Shown piece by piece: positions 17,281 to 25,239 of a DNA stretch of 64,000 nt; position 1 is the first letter of the stretch; each line of letters begins with the position of its first letter. The notes beneath the pieces were generated by a model that made no database searches, was not told where the DNA came from, and worked only from the letters and a program-made list of their open reading frames with translations. The translations under genes were made by a program, and so were the position numbers. Where the stretch lies: positions 310,001 to 374,000 of the forward strand of contig CBDAQP010000001.1 of NCBI GenBank assembly GCA_965199245.1, in the 5' to 3' direction. Source of the stretch: Carbonatibacter sp965199245 (lineage in GTDB: Bacteria; Pseudomonadota; Alphaproteobacteria; Kiloniellales; Kiloniellaceae).

Positions 17281-18494
17281 CGAAGAGGCGATAACTCTGG
17301 CCCTGCACAATGCAGATCCGGCCCCGCACAATACAGCAGAGGAGACATCCCCCCGTCACTACCCCCGTCACGCCCGATAGGTTCCTTGTCAAACCCCAAC
17401 CTGACAGGTATCCTGTCAAGCCCCAATTGTGCCAATGCAAGACTGACCTCGTCGGACAAAAGACTCCAAACTTGCCGCAGGCCACGTTCCCGCCCGGCGG
17501 CAAGAGCAAAGAGCAAGGCCCGCCCCAAAAAGACATAATCCGCCCCCATCAGATAAGCCTTGATAATGTCTTCGCCCGAGCGCAAACCCGAGTCATAGAA
17601 AATGGGAAAAGACTCCCCCAATTCCTGACGTAACGCCTTGAGCGCGAAAAGAGGCGGGGGAACAGATTCAAGCTGACGCGCCCCATGGCTGGACACCTGT
17701 ATCGCATCCGCACCCTGTTCCTTTAAACGCAAGGCATCGCCGGGATGGAGAACACCTTTGACAACCAACCGCCCCGGCCAGGCATCGCGCAGACGTGAAA
17801 AACTGTTCCAATCCGCGCCCGCCCGACTTTCCGTGCGGTCAAAAACATAATCCCGCCCATCAAAATTCGCCATCTCTGGTCGTCCAGCCCAAAGCGTAGA
17901 CAACGACCAACGCGGATGGAGCGCAAAATCAACGAACTGTCGCGGCCCCAAACGAAAGGGCATCTTAAAACCATGTCGCAGTTCACGGGGACGGCGGCCG
18001 ACCTCTGGCACATCAAGCGTCAGCACAAGCGTCTGATAACCCGCCGCAACTGCCCGCCGGAGCAACTGCATCGTGCCACTACCATCGCCACTATAGTAAA
18101 GCTGAAACCACGCCTGCCCGTCAGATTGTTCCAAAACGTCTTCCATCGGGGTTGAGGAAACGGTCGATACCCCGTGGGGAATACGATAATCCGCCGCCAA
18201 ACGGGCCAACATCAAATCCGCCCCCGGAGTTACCAGATTACACAACCCCATCGGACTAATGCCAAAGGGTCTCTTTTTTTCTTCGCCAAACAGACAAACC
18301 GCCAAACTACGCCGCGTCACATTGCACAGGATTCTAGGCATTAGGTGAATCGCATCAAAGGCCCGACGGGTGGCCTGTGGGCCTGTTTCTTCACCTGCGG
18401 CCCCGTCAATATAATCGAAAACCATCCACGGCAAACGACGCCGCGCCAGACGACGGGCATCTGAAACAGAATGCAGATCACCCCCCCAGAACAC
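17262..18494 (-). CDS. FMN-dependent alpha-hydroxyacid dehydrogenase/oxidase
   Basis: A 410-residue member of the lactate/glycolate/mandelate dehydrogenase family, which oxidises L-2-hydroxyacids to 2-oxoacids using FMN. Expected residues are visible: YIDGAAGEE near residue 28, WFQLYY, LTLDVPEVGRRPRE, the Lys in VVKGVLHPGDA, the catalytic His and Arg in VSSHGARQLE, and the FMN-phosphate segment DSGLRSGEDIIKAYLMGADYVFLGRALL. GTG 18494 is chosen because GAGGGGG lies nine bases upstream. It is the last gene of the TRAP/HpsN operon, so sulfolactate is an attractive substrate (inference). The C-terminal 40 residues are an unusual tail with CAGPDLHCAGPEL. Confidence 0.85.
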   Translation of the reverse strand: MFWGGDLHSVSDARRLARRRLPWMVFDYIDGAAGEETGPQATRRAFDAIHLMPRILCNVTRRSLAVCLFGEEKKRPFGISPMGLCNLVTPGADLMLARLAADYRIPHGVSTVSSTPMEDVLEQSDGQAWFQLYYSGDGSGTMQLLRRAVAAGYQTLVLTLDVPEVGRRPRELRHGFKMPFRLGPRQFVDFALHPRWSLSTLWAGRPEMANFDGRDYVFDRTESRAGADWNSFSRLRDAWPGRLVVKGVLHPGDALRLKEQGADAIQVSSHGARQLESVPPPLFALKALRQELGESFPIFYDSGLRSGEDIIKAYLMGADYVFLGRALLFALAAGRERGLRQVWSLLSDEVSLALAQLGLDRIPVRLGFDKEPIGRDGGSDGGMSPLLYCAGPDLHCAGPELSPLRYDSKG

Positions 18495-18520
18495 GGTGTT
18501 TCCCCCTCACGCTACGCGCG

Positions 18521-19507
18521 TCATTGCACTGTATCATCCGGCACAAGCATGACTTTCGGGGCCGCCGTTTTGCCCCCACGCAGATCGGCAAAGGCCCGCG
18601 CTCCCTCGGACAAGGGGCGTTCCTCGACCCAATCGAGCGAGCCAAGCCGCCCATCAAAAATCGCCTGCGCTGTTTGCTGAAAATCTGCCTGATTATAGGT
18701 GTAAGTTCCGACGAAGGTCATTTCTTGCAACGTCATCCGCCGCATATCAAGACCGCCTTTGGCCTCGCCCAAACCGATATGGGCAATCACCCCGCCCGGT
18801 GTGGTCTGGCGCACAGCAATTTCGCGCGTCACCCCAAGCCCCACCGCATCAATCACAAGGTCATAAAACAGATCACTCCCCAGATTCCCCACGACTTGGA
18901 GGCCCACAACCGCAACAAGGTAATCACGACGCAACGCACTGGTTTCAAGGATGGTAACATCCACCACGCCTTGCTCCCTCAGACTTAGGGCCGCCCCGAC
19001 CCCAATCGCGCCCCCTCCGATGACCAAGGCACGCGTACCATCTAAAATCTTTCGCGCCACACGCACCGCGTGCCAACCACAGGCAATCGGTTCCACCAAT
19101 GCTGCTTTGGAAAAGGGGACATGATCCGGAACTGGCACCACATTCACCCGAGGCACAGCCACCAGATCGGCAAAGGCCCCCGCACGCGGGGGCATAGAGA
19201 TAATCTGCCGCCGGGCGCAGAGGTTTTCACGCCTCGCGCGACAGGGGACACAGTCCAAACAGGACACCAGCGGATTGATCGCCACACGCTGGCCCGCATT
19301 GTCCCCCCCCACAATCACCCCTGCCGCTTCGTGTCCGAGGATTAAAGGCGCGGGCCGCCGTTCATCATGCCCTAAAAAAGCGTGCATGTCAGACCCGCAA
19401 ATCCCAGAACGCGCCACCCGAACGAGTTCCTCCCCCACCTGCGCCTTCGCATCGGGATAATCGCCAAAAGACAGCTGTTCAGGGCCTGTGTAAACCAATG
19501 CTTTCAT
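18521..19507 (-). CDS. Zinc-dependent alcohol dehydrogenase (MDR family), HpsO/HpsP-like role proposed
   Basis: A 328-residue medium-chain dehydrogenase that oxidises secondary alcohols or polyols with NAD. The catalytic zinc site is in SGICGSDMHAF and GHEAAG; a structural-zinc lobe CLDCVPCRARRENLC is present; the Rossmann motif is GGGAIGVG. The protein resembles sorbitol- or threonine-dehydrogenase-like enzymes. In the DHPS pathway the 2-dehydrogenases HpsO and HpsP interconvert enantiomers; operon position suggests this role but sequence alone does not prove it. Its Shine-Dalgarno AGAGGA comes from the repeat-element end just upstream. Confidence 0.82.
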   Translation of the reverse strand: MKALVYTGPEQLSFGDYPDAKAQVGEELVRVARSGICGSDMHAFLGHDERRPAPLILGHEAAGVIVGGDNAGQRVAINPLVSCLDCVPCRARRENLCARRQIISMPPRAGAFADLVAVPRVNVVPVPDHVPFSKAALVEPIACGWHAVRVARKILDGTRALVIGGGAIGVGAALSLREQGVVDVTILETSALRRDYLVAVVGLQVVGNLGSDLFYDLVIDAVGLGVTREIAVRQTTPGGVIAHIGLGEAKGGLDMRRMTLQEMTFVGTYTYNQADFQQTAQAIFDGRLGSLDWVEERPLSEGARAFADLRGGKTAAPKVMLVPDDTVQ

Positions 19508-19510
19508 TTG

Positions 19511-19569
19511 TATCCTCTAAAACACTAAACCTCTATTCGCCTGACAGGCGAGGTTTTTAAAGGTGCTCA
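19511..19569. repeat. Minimal copy of the inverted-repeat element, copy D, 59 bp
   Basis: TATCCTCTAAAAC on one side and GAGGTTTTTAAAGGTGCTCA on the other, with only about 25 bases between. It fills the whole gap between the SDR and the zinc dehydrogenase. The right end contains the TGA stop of the SDR (complement of 19567-19569), and the left end gives the AGAGGA Shine-Dalgarno of the next gene. Confidence 0.7.
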
Positions 19570-20322
19570 TTTGGCTGTGAACCCTCCATCCACCATCAAA
19601 ACCTGCCCCGTGACATAGTTCGCGGCATCGGAACACAAAAACAACAAGGGCCCGTCGAGGTCTTCGGGCAAACCATTGCGGCCGAGACAGGTTTGCGCCG
19701 CATTACGCGCCGCCCGTCCGGGATCGGCAAAAACAGCTGCCGTGAGTTCTGTTTTGAAAAAGCCCGGCCCGATGGCATTGACACAGATTCCATCGCGTGA
19801 CCAGGCCTCTGCCATCGCGCGGGTCAGTTGACCAATTCCGGCCTTTGTCGCCCCATAGGCCATCCCCCCCGGAAAGGCGCGTGTCGTCTGTAAAGAGGCA
19901 AAATGGACAATCCGCCCCCACTGCCGCGCCTTCATACCATGGATCAAGGCTTTGCTGAGAAAAAAGGGCACGGTCAAATTTAAATCCAGTGTTGCCTCCC
20001 ACCCCGCCCGCGTCACATCATCCGCCGCTTCGCGTGTGTTAATTCCGGCGGCATGAACCAAAATATCCGGCGGGCCAAAGGCGTCGCATATTCGAGGTGG
20101 AAGGGCCTGGGCTACCTGACGATCAGCGAGATCACAAACAATCGCCCGCGTCTGCCCCCCGGCGGTGTCTTGCCAGCTCTTGAGCGCATCAACACGCCGC
20201 GCCACCCCAACGACAGAGGCCCCGGCACGAGCCAAGACAAACGCCGCCCGCCGCCCAAGGCCAGAACTGGCCCCCGTGACGCAGGCGACCTTGCCCCGCA
20301 CATCGAAAAGATCAGACGTCAT
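19567..20322 (-). CDS. Short-chain dehydrogenase/reductase (SDR), possible DHPS 2-dehydrogenase
   Basis: A 251-residue classical SDR. The dinucleotide motif is TGASSGLGRRAA, NAG-type HAAG follows, the active site is Ser (HFASLQT) with Tyr-x3-Lys (YGATKAG), and PGFFKTEL follows. The end reads NYVTGQVLMVDGGFTAK. Such enzymes oxidise secondary alcohols. It overlaps the upstream hpsN-like gene by ATGA, implying translational coupling, and the stop codon lies inside the repeat element. In the DHPS pathway an SDR acts at C2 of dihydroxypropanesulfonate (inference). Confidence 0.85.
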   Translation of the reverse strand: MTSDLFDVRGKVACVTGASSGLGRRAAFVLARAGASVVGVARRVDALKSWQDTAGGQTRAIVCDLADRQVAQALPPRICDAFGPPDILVHAAGINTREAADDVTRAGWEATLDLNLTVPFFLSKALIHGMKARQWGRIVHFASLQTTRAFPGGMAYGATKAGIGQLTRAMAEAWSRDGICVNAIGPGFFKTELTAAVFADPGRAARNAAQTCLGRNGLPEDLDGPLLFLCSDAANYVTGQVLMVDGGFTAK

Positions 20323-21629
20323 TGCCCATCCGCGCTCAGGTGAAAGTCTTCGTCAGGAAAATACTTTGCCAGGCGCACATCCGCAGAACGCGCATGGCCT
20401 TCCATGCCTTCGAGTCGCGAAATACGGGCCGTGGCCTCCCCCACACGTTTTGAAGCCGCGCGGGTGGCCCGTTGCCAGGTGACAATTTTCATATATTTAT
20501 GAACCGAAAGCCCCCCGGTATAGGCCGCCGCACCAGAGGTCGGCAGGACATGGTTCGTCCCCGATGCCTTGTCGCCATATGACACCGTTGTTTCTTCGCC
20601 GAGGAAGAGCGACCCATAACAGCTCAGCCGTCCGCGCCACCACTCTAAATCTTTGGCTTGCACGGTGAGGTGTTCAGGAGCAATACGATCAGATGTCTCG
20701 ACCATCTCCTCGCGGTTGGAACAGACCATGACTTCGGCATAGTCACGCCATGCCGCCGTCGCGTTATCGCGGTTAAGGTCGGGCAAATCGGCAATCAAAT
20801 CAGGAACCAAACGCATGACCTCTTCGGCCAAGGGGCGGTGATTCGTCACTAACCAAACAGGGGAATTATATCCATGTTCGGCCTGACTGACCAAATCAAC
20901 CGCCACAATCATCGCATCAGCCGACTCATCGGCCAAAATCAGACTATCCGTCGGCCCCGCAATCATATCAATGCCCACACGCCCAAACAAAATCCGTTTG
21001 GCCTCTGCAACAAACTGGTTCCCCGGGCCAACAAGAATATTGGCCTTGGGCAAGCCAAAAAGACCAAAGGTCATCGCGGCAACACCCTGAACGCCGCCCA
21101 TCGCCACAATAGTATCCGCCCCACAAAGCTGGGCCGTGTAGATAATCGCCGGCGCGATACCCCCCCCCGCACGCGGCGGCGAACAGGCAATAATGCGCGC
21201 GCAACCCGCGACTTTTGCTGTTGTCACAGTCATAATCGCACTGGCAATATGGCTATAACGACCACCGGGAATGTAACATCCTGCGGTGTGAACCGGGATT
21301 GATTTCTGCCCACAGATCAGACCCGGAATGACCTCTAGTTCAATGTCTTGAAGTGTTGTTTTCTGGGCTTCGGCAAAGCGGCGGACGTTATCGTGGGCGA
21401 ATTGAATATCAGCCTTGAGTCTTTCGGGAACCTGTGCACAGGCATCGGCAATGTCATTAGCCTTGAGGATAACATTACCGTTATAACCATCAAAACGGGC
21501 CGCACAGGCCAAGGCCGCCTGATCGCCGCCAGCCTCAATGTCATCCAACAGCCCCTGAACCGTTTGTGTGACAGAACCGGAGTCAGACTCCGCAGTCAAG
21601 GTTGCTTTTTTCAAATAGTCAATCGCCAT
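20319..21629 (-). CDS. hpsN: HisD-family dehydrogenase, HpsN-like (sulfopropanediol 3-dehydrogenase)
   Basis: A 436-residue histidinol-dehydrogenase-fold enzyme. Zinc ligands of the family are all visible: Gln and His in SQAEHGYNSPVW, Asp in YGDKASGTNHVLP, His in EGHARSADVRLAKYFP. The catalytic Glu-His is in RIAPEHLTV. The QAEHGYNSP, SGTNHVLPTSGAA and HARSADVRLAKYFP wording fits HpsN, which oxidises (R)-DHPS to sulfolactate with two NAD, rather than true HisD (QAEHDP). No other his gene is near, and a TRAP transporter precedes it. ATG 21629 is chosen because AGGAGG lies ten bases before it; GTG 21638 is too close. Confidence 0.8.
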   Translation of the reverse strand: MAIDYLKKATLTAESDSGSVTQTVQGLLDDIEAGGDQAALACAARFDGYNGNVILKANDIADACAQVPERLKADIQFAHDNVRRFAEAQKTTLQDIELEVIPGLICGQKSIPVHTAGCYIPGGRYSHIASAIMTVTTAKVAGCARIIACSPPRAGGGIAPAIIYTAQLCGADTIVAMGGVQGVAAMTFGLFGLPKANILVGPGNQFVAEAKRILFGRVGIDMIAGPTDSLILADESADAMIVAVDLVSQAEHGYNSPVWLVTNHRPLAEEVMRLVPDLIADLPDLNRDNATAAWRDYAEVMVCSNREEMVETSDRIAPEHLTVQAKDLEWWRGRLSCYGSLFLGEETTVSYGDKASGTNHVLPTSGAAAYTGGLSVHKYMKIVTWQRATRAASKRVGEATARISRLEGMEGHARSADVRLAKYFPDEDFHLSADGQ

Positions 21630-21650
21630 ATTCAGCACACCTCCTGCGTA

Positions 21651-22979
21651 TTATTTATAAACGTCGGGCAAAAGCGTTGTCGAGATTTCAGGCACATAGG
21701 CAATCAACAAAACAACCCCCAACATAAAACAGACAAAGGGCACAGCACGCCCCGCAATTTTCAACACCGACTCCCCGGTAATGCCCGAAACAACGAATAG
21801 ATTCAAACCAAGCGGCGGCGTGATAAATCCAACGCCCAAGGCCGTAATCATCATCACACAAAATTGAATTTCATTCATCCCGATATTATCGGCCAAGGGC
21901 TTGAGAATAGGGCCAAGGATGACAATATTCGGCGTTGTTTCCATAACACAGCCCGCCGCAATCAAAATGCCAATCATCAACAACACCAGCAACGCCGGAT
22001 CTTCGGTCAAAGTCGTCACGGCATAAACAAAGCTTTGCGGAACCCCCATAATGGCCAAGGCCTGGGCCAACGGAAGCGAAAAGGCGATAATCGGCAGGAT
22101 AACCCCATTCACCCGCGCGGAACTGACCAACATGACCGGAAAATCCGACAGTTTCAACGTCCCCAGAACAAAACCGATCACCACCGTCACCAGAACCGCA
22201 ATCGCCCCGGCCTCCGTCGGAGTCAAACGCCCGGAAAAAATACCGTAAAAAATAATCCCCGGCACAATAAAGGCATACCACCCCGACCGCAGGGCGCGGG
22301 CAACATTCTCCCCCCACTGCCCCGGCGTGATACCCCCGCCCCCTTCCCAGCCATAAAGACGATTCATGACAATATTAGTCGCCAGAATAGACAGCAAAAT
22401 CACCACCCCGGGAATCACCGCCGCCAAAAAAAGTGTCGAGGCCGAAATCCCCAGCACCAAACCAATCACGATATAAGCAATTGAGGGCGGAATCAAAATA
22501 CCCGTACAGGCTCCCGCCGCGACCAAGGCACAGGCATAGGGCCGGGGATAGCCACTTTCAACCAGACGTTCAATGGTCATGCGCCCGACCGCCGCCGCGC
22601 CCGCTGCATCAGAGCCGGAAATCGCGGAAAACATCCCACACACCAAAACAGTTGCCGACCCAAAGCCCCCCCGCGCCCAACAGGTCAAGGCATCCGCAAC
22701 GTCAAGAAATTTACGACTTAAGCCCGTGCGTACCAACACATCACCCGTCAGGATAAAAAGCGGCACAGCCGTCAAGGCAAAGGCATCAATGCCGTCAAAA
22801 AGGCTTTCCCCCACCAATGACAGGGGTAAGTCACCCGATAAAACCAGCATCGAAATGGCCGCAACCCCAATCGCGGCCCAAATCGGCACTGCCAAGGCAC
22901 AGAGCACAACAAACAACACAACAGGCAGATAAAAATCCCACCCCAATTCGACCGTTTGTTGAAGAGTCGTCCAGAGCAT
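21651..22979 (-). CDS. dctM: TRAP transporter large permease (DctM)
   Basis: A 442-residue membrane protein with about twelve hydrophobic helices and the DctM signatures: LTAVPLFILTGDVLVRTGLSRKFLD, ISGSDAAGAAAVGRMTI and ALGVGFITPPLGLNLFVVSGITGE. It forms the sodium-coupled translocation channel of the tripartite transporter with DctQ. It starts 12 bases after the dctQ stop and ends 21 bases before hpsN. The operon context suggests uptake of a small sulfonated or hydroxylated acid. Confidence 0.93.
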   Translation of the reverse strand: MLWTTLQQTVELGWDFYLPVVLFVVLCALAVPIWAAIGVAAISMLVLSGDLPLSLVGESLFDGIDAFALTAVPLFILTGDVLVRTGLSRKFLDVADALTCWARGGFGSATVLVCGMFSAISGSDAAGAAAVGRMTIERLVESGYPRPYACALVAAGACTGILIPPSIAYIVIGLVLGISASTLFLAAVIPGVVILLSILATNIVMNRLYGWEGGGGITPGQWGENVARALRSGWYAFIVPGIIFYGIFSGRLTPTEAGAIAVLVTVVIGFVLGTLKLSDFPVMLVSSARVNGVILPIIAFSLPLAQALAIMGVPQSFVYAVTTLTEDPALLVLLMIGILIAAGCVMETTPNIVILGPILKPLADNIGMNEIQFCVMMITALGVGFITPPLGLNLFVVSGITGESVLKIAGRAVPFVCFMLGVVLLIAYVPEISTTLLPDVYK

Positions 22980-22991
22980 CGTAAAATCCGC

Positions 22992-23507
22992 CTAATCGAA
23001 CAAACGATCGCCTTCGTGAACAGAACGCCCCGAAGACAAGGCCCCCCAATCACGACAAAGCGACTGGCCCAATCGCCAGACCATCACGGTAAAGCCAAAG
23101 GGAACCGCCATCAAAAACCAGACCATCGACAATCGCAACCCATGACTGACCGAGCCAAACTTTGCAGACACCAGCACTGTTTCAAACGACCAATAGATCG
23201 CGATAAGGGCAACGCCCAACATCACCAAATCACCAAAAATATAAAGCAATGCTTTCGCACGCGGCCCCAGCGCGTGCATGACAACATCAATGCGAATATG
23301 CGCACGCTGTTTCACCGCCGCCGCCGCACCGATCCACGCCAAATAAATGAAGCAGTAGCGGACGATTTCTTCCCCCCAGATCGATGAATAGGCAAAGACT
23401 TCCCGCCGAAAGACCTCGACAATCATGGTCATGACAAGCATGGTATAAAAAACCAGCACACACCAGCATTCCGCATGACGATCCAGGTTTTTAAAAAAAA
23501 TCCTCAT
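22992..23507 (-). CDS. dctQ: TRAP transporter small permease (DctQ)
   Basis: A 171-residue four-helix membrane protein. Segments VLVFYTMLVMTMIVEVFRR, SSIWGEEIVRYCFIYLAWIGAAAAVKQRAHIRIDVV and the C-terminal helices match DctQ, including the EExxRYxFIYLxWIGAA core. It associates with DctM to form the membrane complex. An 82-base gap separates it from the binding-protein gene; that gap has runs of G and T but no clear terminator. Confidence 0.9.
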   Translation of the reverse strand: MRIFFKNLDRHAECWCVLVFYTMLVMTMIVEVFRREVFAYSSIWGEEIVRYCFIYLAWIGAAAAVKQRAHIRIDVVMHALGPRAKALLYIFGDLVMLGVALIAIYWSFETVLVSAKFGSVSHGLRLSMVWFLMAVPFGFTVMVWRLGQSLCRDWGALSSGRSVHEGDRLFD

Positions 23508-23589
23508 CTGCGCCCGAGATCAAAAATACATAAAAATCGGGTGCAGGCGAGTAAACCCGGCCCACACCCCCAAAAAAACCAGACAACGA

Positions 23590-24735
23590 TCACGCATCGT
23601 GAACGTAATAACGACCCATTGTGCCAGCGGCTTCTTCCAACTTTGCGAAGACATCCATTGAACCAGCCAAGTCCTTTTTAAAGTCGTCCCATTCGGAACG
23701 TTGATAGCCCCCGGCCTCTTTCCATTGAGCCAGTTGATCGGCACTGAGTGAATGGAACTGCACACCGGATTTTGCCATTTCCGACATCGCGTAATTGCGC
23801 GCAGAGGGAACCTTGGCAAAGCTTTGCTGTGCTGTGATCTCGGCGGCGAACATCACCCCGTCACGCACATCAGACGGAAGGTTATTAAACCATTCCAAAT
23901 TACAGGAATAAACCCCGACATCAGGAACCGCCTGTGTAAAGGTCACATGGCTGAGAATATCCTTAAAACCAAAAACATAAAGCCCCCCAACAGCGGGATC
24001 AAGCGCATCCGCAACGCCCTGTTTAATCGCAGACGGCGTTTCCCCCCATGCAATCGGGGTAGGATTAGCCCCGACCATGCGATAATATTGCTGGAGCATC
24101 TTTGACCCCGGCACGCGGAATTTGACCCCTGCCAAATCATCCGGCGTGAAAACAGGCTTTTCGCCCTTACGCACCGCGACAACGCGCGGATCAATCACCG
24201 CATACATCAGTGCCTTAAAACCCACGGCTTCAATTTTAGGATGGACTTGTGTTTTCCAGGTCTCAGAGGTGACGAGATTGACAAAACGCTGATTAGAACC
24301 ACAAAAATAGGGCACATTGACCAAATCAACCACCGAAGCAAAGGGCGCGAAATTCGCCAGCGAATGGTGGGCCGCCTGAATAGTTCCCGTCTGAACCTTC
24401 TGCGCCAATGCTCCCCCGACGCCAAGCTGTCCCCCCGGGGCCATCTTGACATAAATTTTTCCGTTTGTAGCGTTTTGGATGTTTTCTTTCAAGTCAAGCT
24501 GCATGATGGGATAACTGCGCGAAGACCCCAACACATAGGCGGTTGCAATGGTCATGACATGATCTGCGGCCTTTTCACGGGCGCGCTCTTCCTTGGCGGC
24601 CTGTGCAACGGCATCTTCGGACCACAAGACCCCTGCCGCCCCCGCAACAACAGCCGACGTAAAGGCACCAGACCCCGCCAGTTTGAAAAAATTGCGCCGT
24701 TCCAAAGACTGAATATCGCCGATCCTCTTGATCAT
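23590..24735 (-). CDS. dctP: TRAP transporter substrate-binding protein (DctP), Tat-exported
   Basis: A 381-residue periplasmic binding protein of the DctP family. The N-terminus carries a twin-arginine signal (ERRNFFKLAGSG, then a hydrophobic stretch ending VAQA), so it is probably exported folded. Core features are PGGQLGVGGALAQKVQTGTI, the conserved Arg region FTPDDLAGVKFRVPGSKMLQQYYRMVGANPTPIAWGE, and the NLEWFNNLPSDVRDGV segment. The Arg in KFRVPG normally pairs with a substrate carboxylate or sulfonate. It is first of the three transporter genes; context suggests DHPS as ligand (inference). Confidence 0.92.
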   Translation of the reverse strand: MIKRIGDIQSLERRNFFKLAGSGAFTSAVVAGAAGVLWSEDAVAQAAKEERAREKAADHVMTIATAYVLGSSRSYPIMQLDLKENIQNATNGKIYVKMAPGGQLGVGGALAQKVQTGTIQAAHHSLANFAPFASVVDLVNVPYFCGSNQRFVNLVTSETWKTQVHPKIEAVGFKALMYAVIDPRVVAVRKGEKPVFTPDDLAGVKFRVPGSKMLQQYYRMVGANPTPIAWGETPSAIKQGVADALDPAVGGLYVFGFKDILSHVTFTQAVPDVGVYSCNLEWFNNLPSDVRDGVMFAAEITAQQSFAKVPSARNYAMSEMAKSGVQFHSLSADQLAQWKEAGGYQRSEWDDFKKDLAGSMDVFAKLEEAAGTMGRYYVHDA

Positions 24736-24755
24736 ATGACCTAAACTCCTCTGTC

Positions 24756-24920
24756 TTATTTTATTTTTTCACTCTTTAAAACCATTGCCACAAAGACAAC
24801 AGCCACACCCAACAGCACAAGCATTTCTGTGACTTCATTGAAAAAGGGTGACTGCCACAGCGACCCTGCCACGATATTCATCACAAAAACGGCAAAAAGG
24901 GCGACAAGTAAAAAGGGCAT
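24756..24920 (-). CDS. Small two-helix membrane protein upstream of dctP
   Basis: A 54-codon frame from ATG 24920 to TAA 24756, ending 20 bases before the dctP start, so likely co-transcribed. The product has two hydrophobic stretches (PFLLVALFAVFVMNIVAGSL and EMLVLLGVAVVFVAMVL) joined by a short polar turn with WQSPFFNEV, and a basic tail. It is too short for any transporter subunit I know. The hydrophobic pattern, clean position and lack of competing frame support it; the ribosome-binding site is weak. Confidence 0.6.
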   Translation of the reverse strand: MPFLLVALFAVFVMNIVAGSLWQSPFFNEVTEMLVLLGVAVVFVAMVLKSEKIK

Positions 24921-25239
24921 CCAGACACCACAAGATCAAAAGAAGCAGATCAATACATGCGACTGATATTATCAAGCAAACCACATCTAAAATCTGAGCT
25001 CAAGAAAAAAAACAGAAAACCAGGAAAAAAAACCAGACAACAAAGCAATTTCACATAAATATATGTAAAATAGGGGGTACGCGAGATGAGGAATAGACAG
25101 ATTTTATCACAAAGGACTGTGCTGTTGTCGTGTTGCACGCGCACAAACGAGACAATTTGCACGCGCACAAACCGGACAAACAGAATTCCGAAGGGCTGTT
25201 GCCTTTCGGGGCCGCCGCTGGTTAAGTTCACAGGGTAGG
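24921..25239. other. Gap between the autotransporter and the TRAP operon
   Basis: This 319-base, AT-rich stretch must carry the promoter of the TRAP/hpsN operon and the transcript end of the autotransporter. At 25188-25209 there is an imperfect hairpin, CCGAAGGG/CCTTTCGG, without a clear T-run. At 25126-25167 TTGCACGCGCACAAA occurs twice in direct orientation, a motif shared with the core of repeat copies E and F. Poly-A/T tracts fill 25000-25050. No regulator gene is present. Confidence 0.5.
25126..25167. repeat. Fragment of dispersed repeat core (two TTGCACGCGCA units)
   Basis: GTTGCACGCGCACAAA and TTTGCACGCGCACAAA, 26 bases apart. Copies E and F of the inverted-repeat element carry the same TTGCACGCGCA motif twice with similar spacing (about 43876-43911 and 48794-48829). 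Here the terminal inverted repeats are absent, so it looks like a decayed or recombined piece. Confidence 0.5.

Noticed and set aside
20319..21629. True histidinol dehydrogenase (hisD) call
   Set aside because: The QAEHGYNSP and HARSADVRLAKYFP wording, TRAP neighbours and lack of his genes favour an HpsN-type enzyme.
24950..25231. A 93-codon minus-strand frame between the autotransporter and the TRAP operon
   Set aside because: It runs across the repeat-core fragment and poly-A/T tracts, lacks a ribosome-binding site and has no recognisable family; treated as chance.
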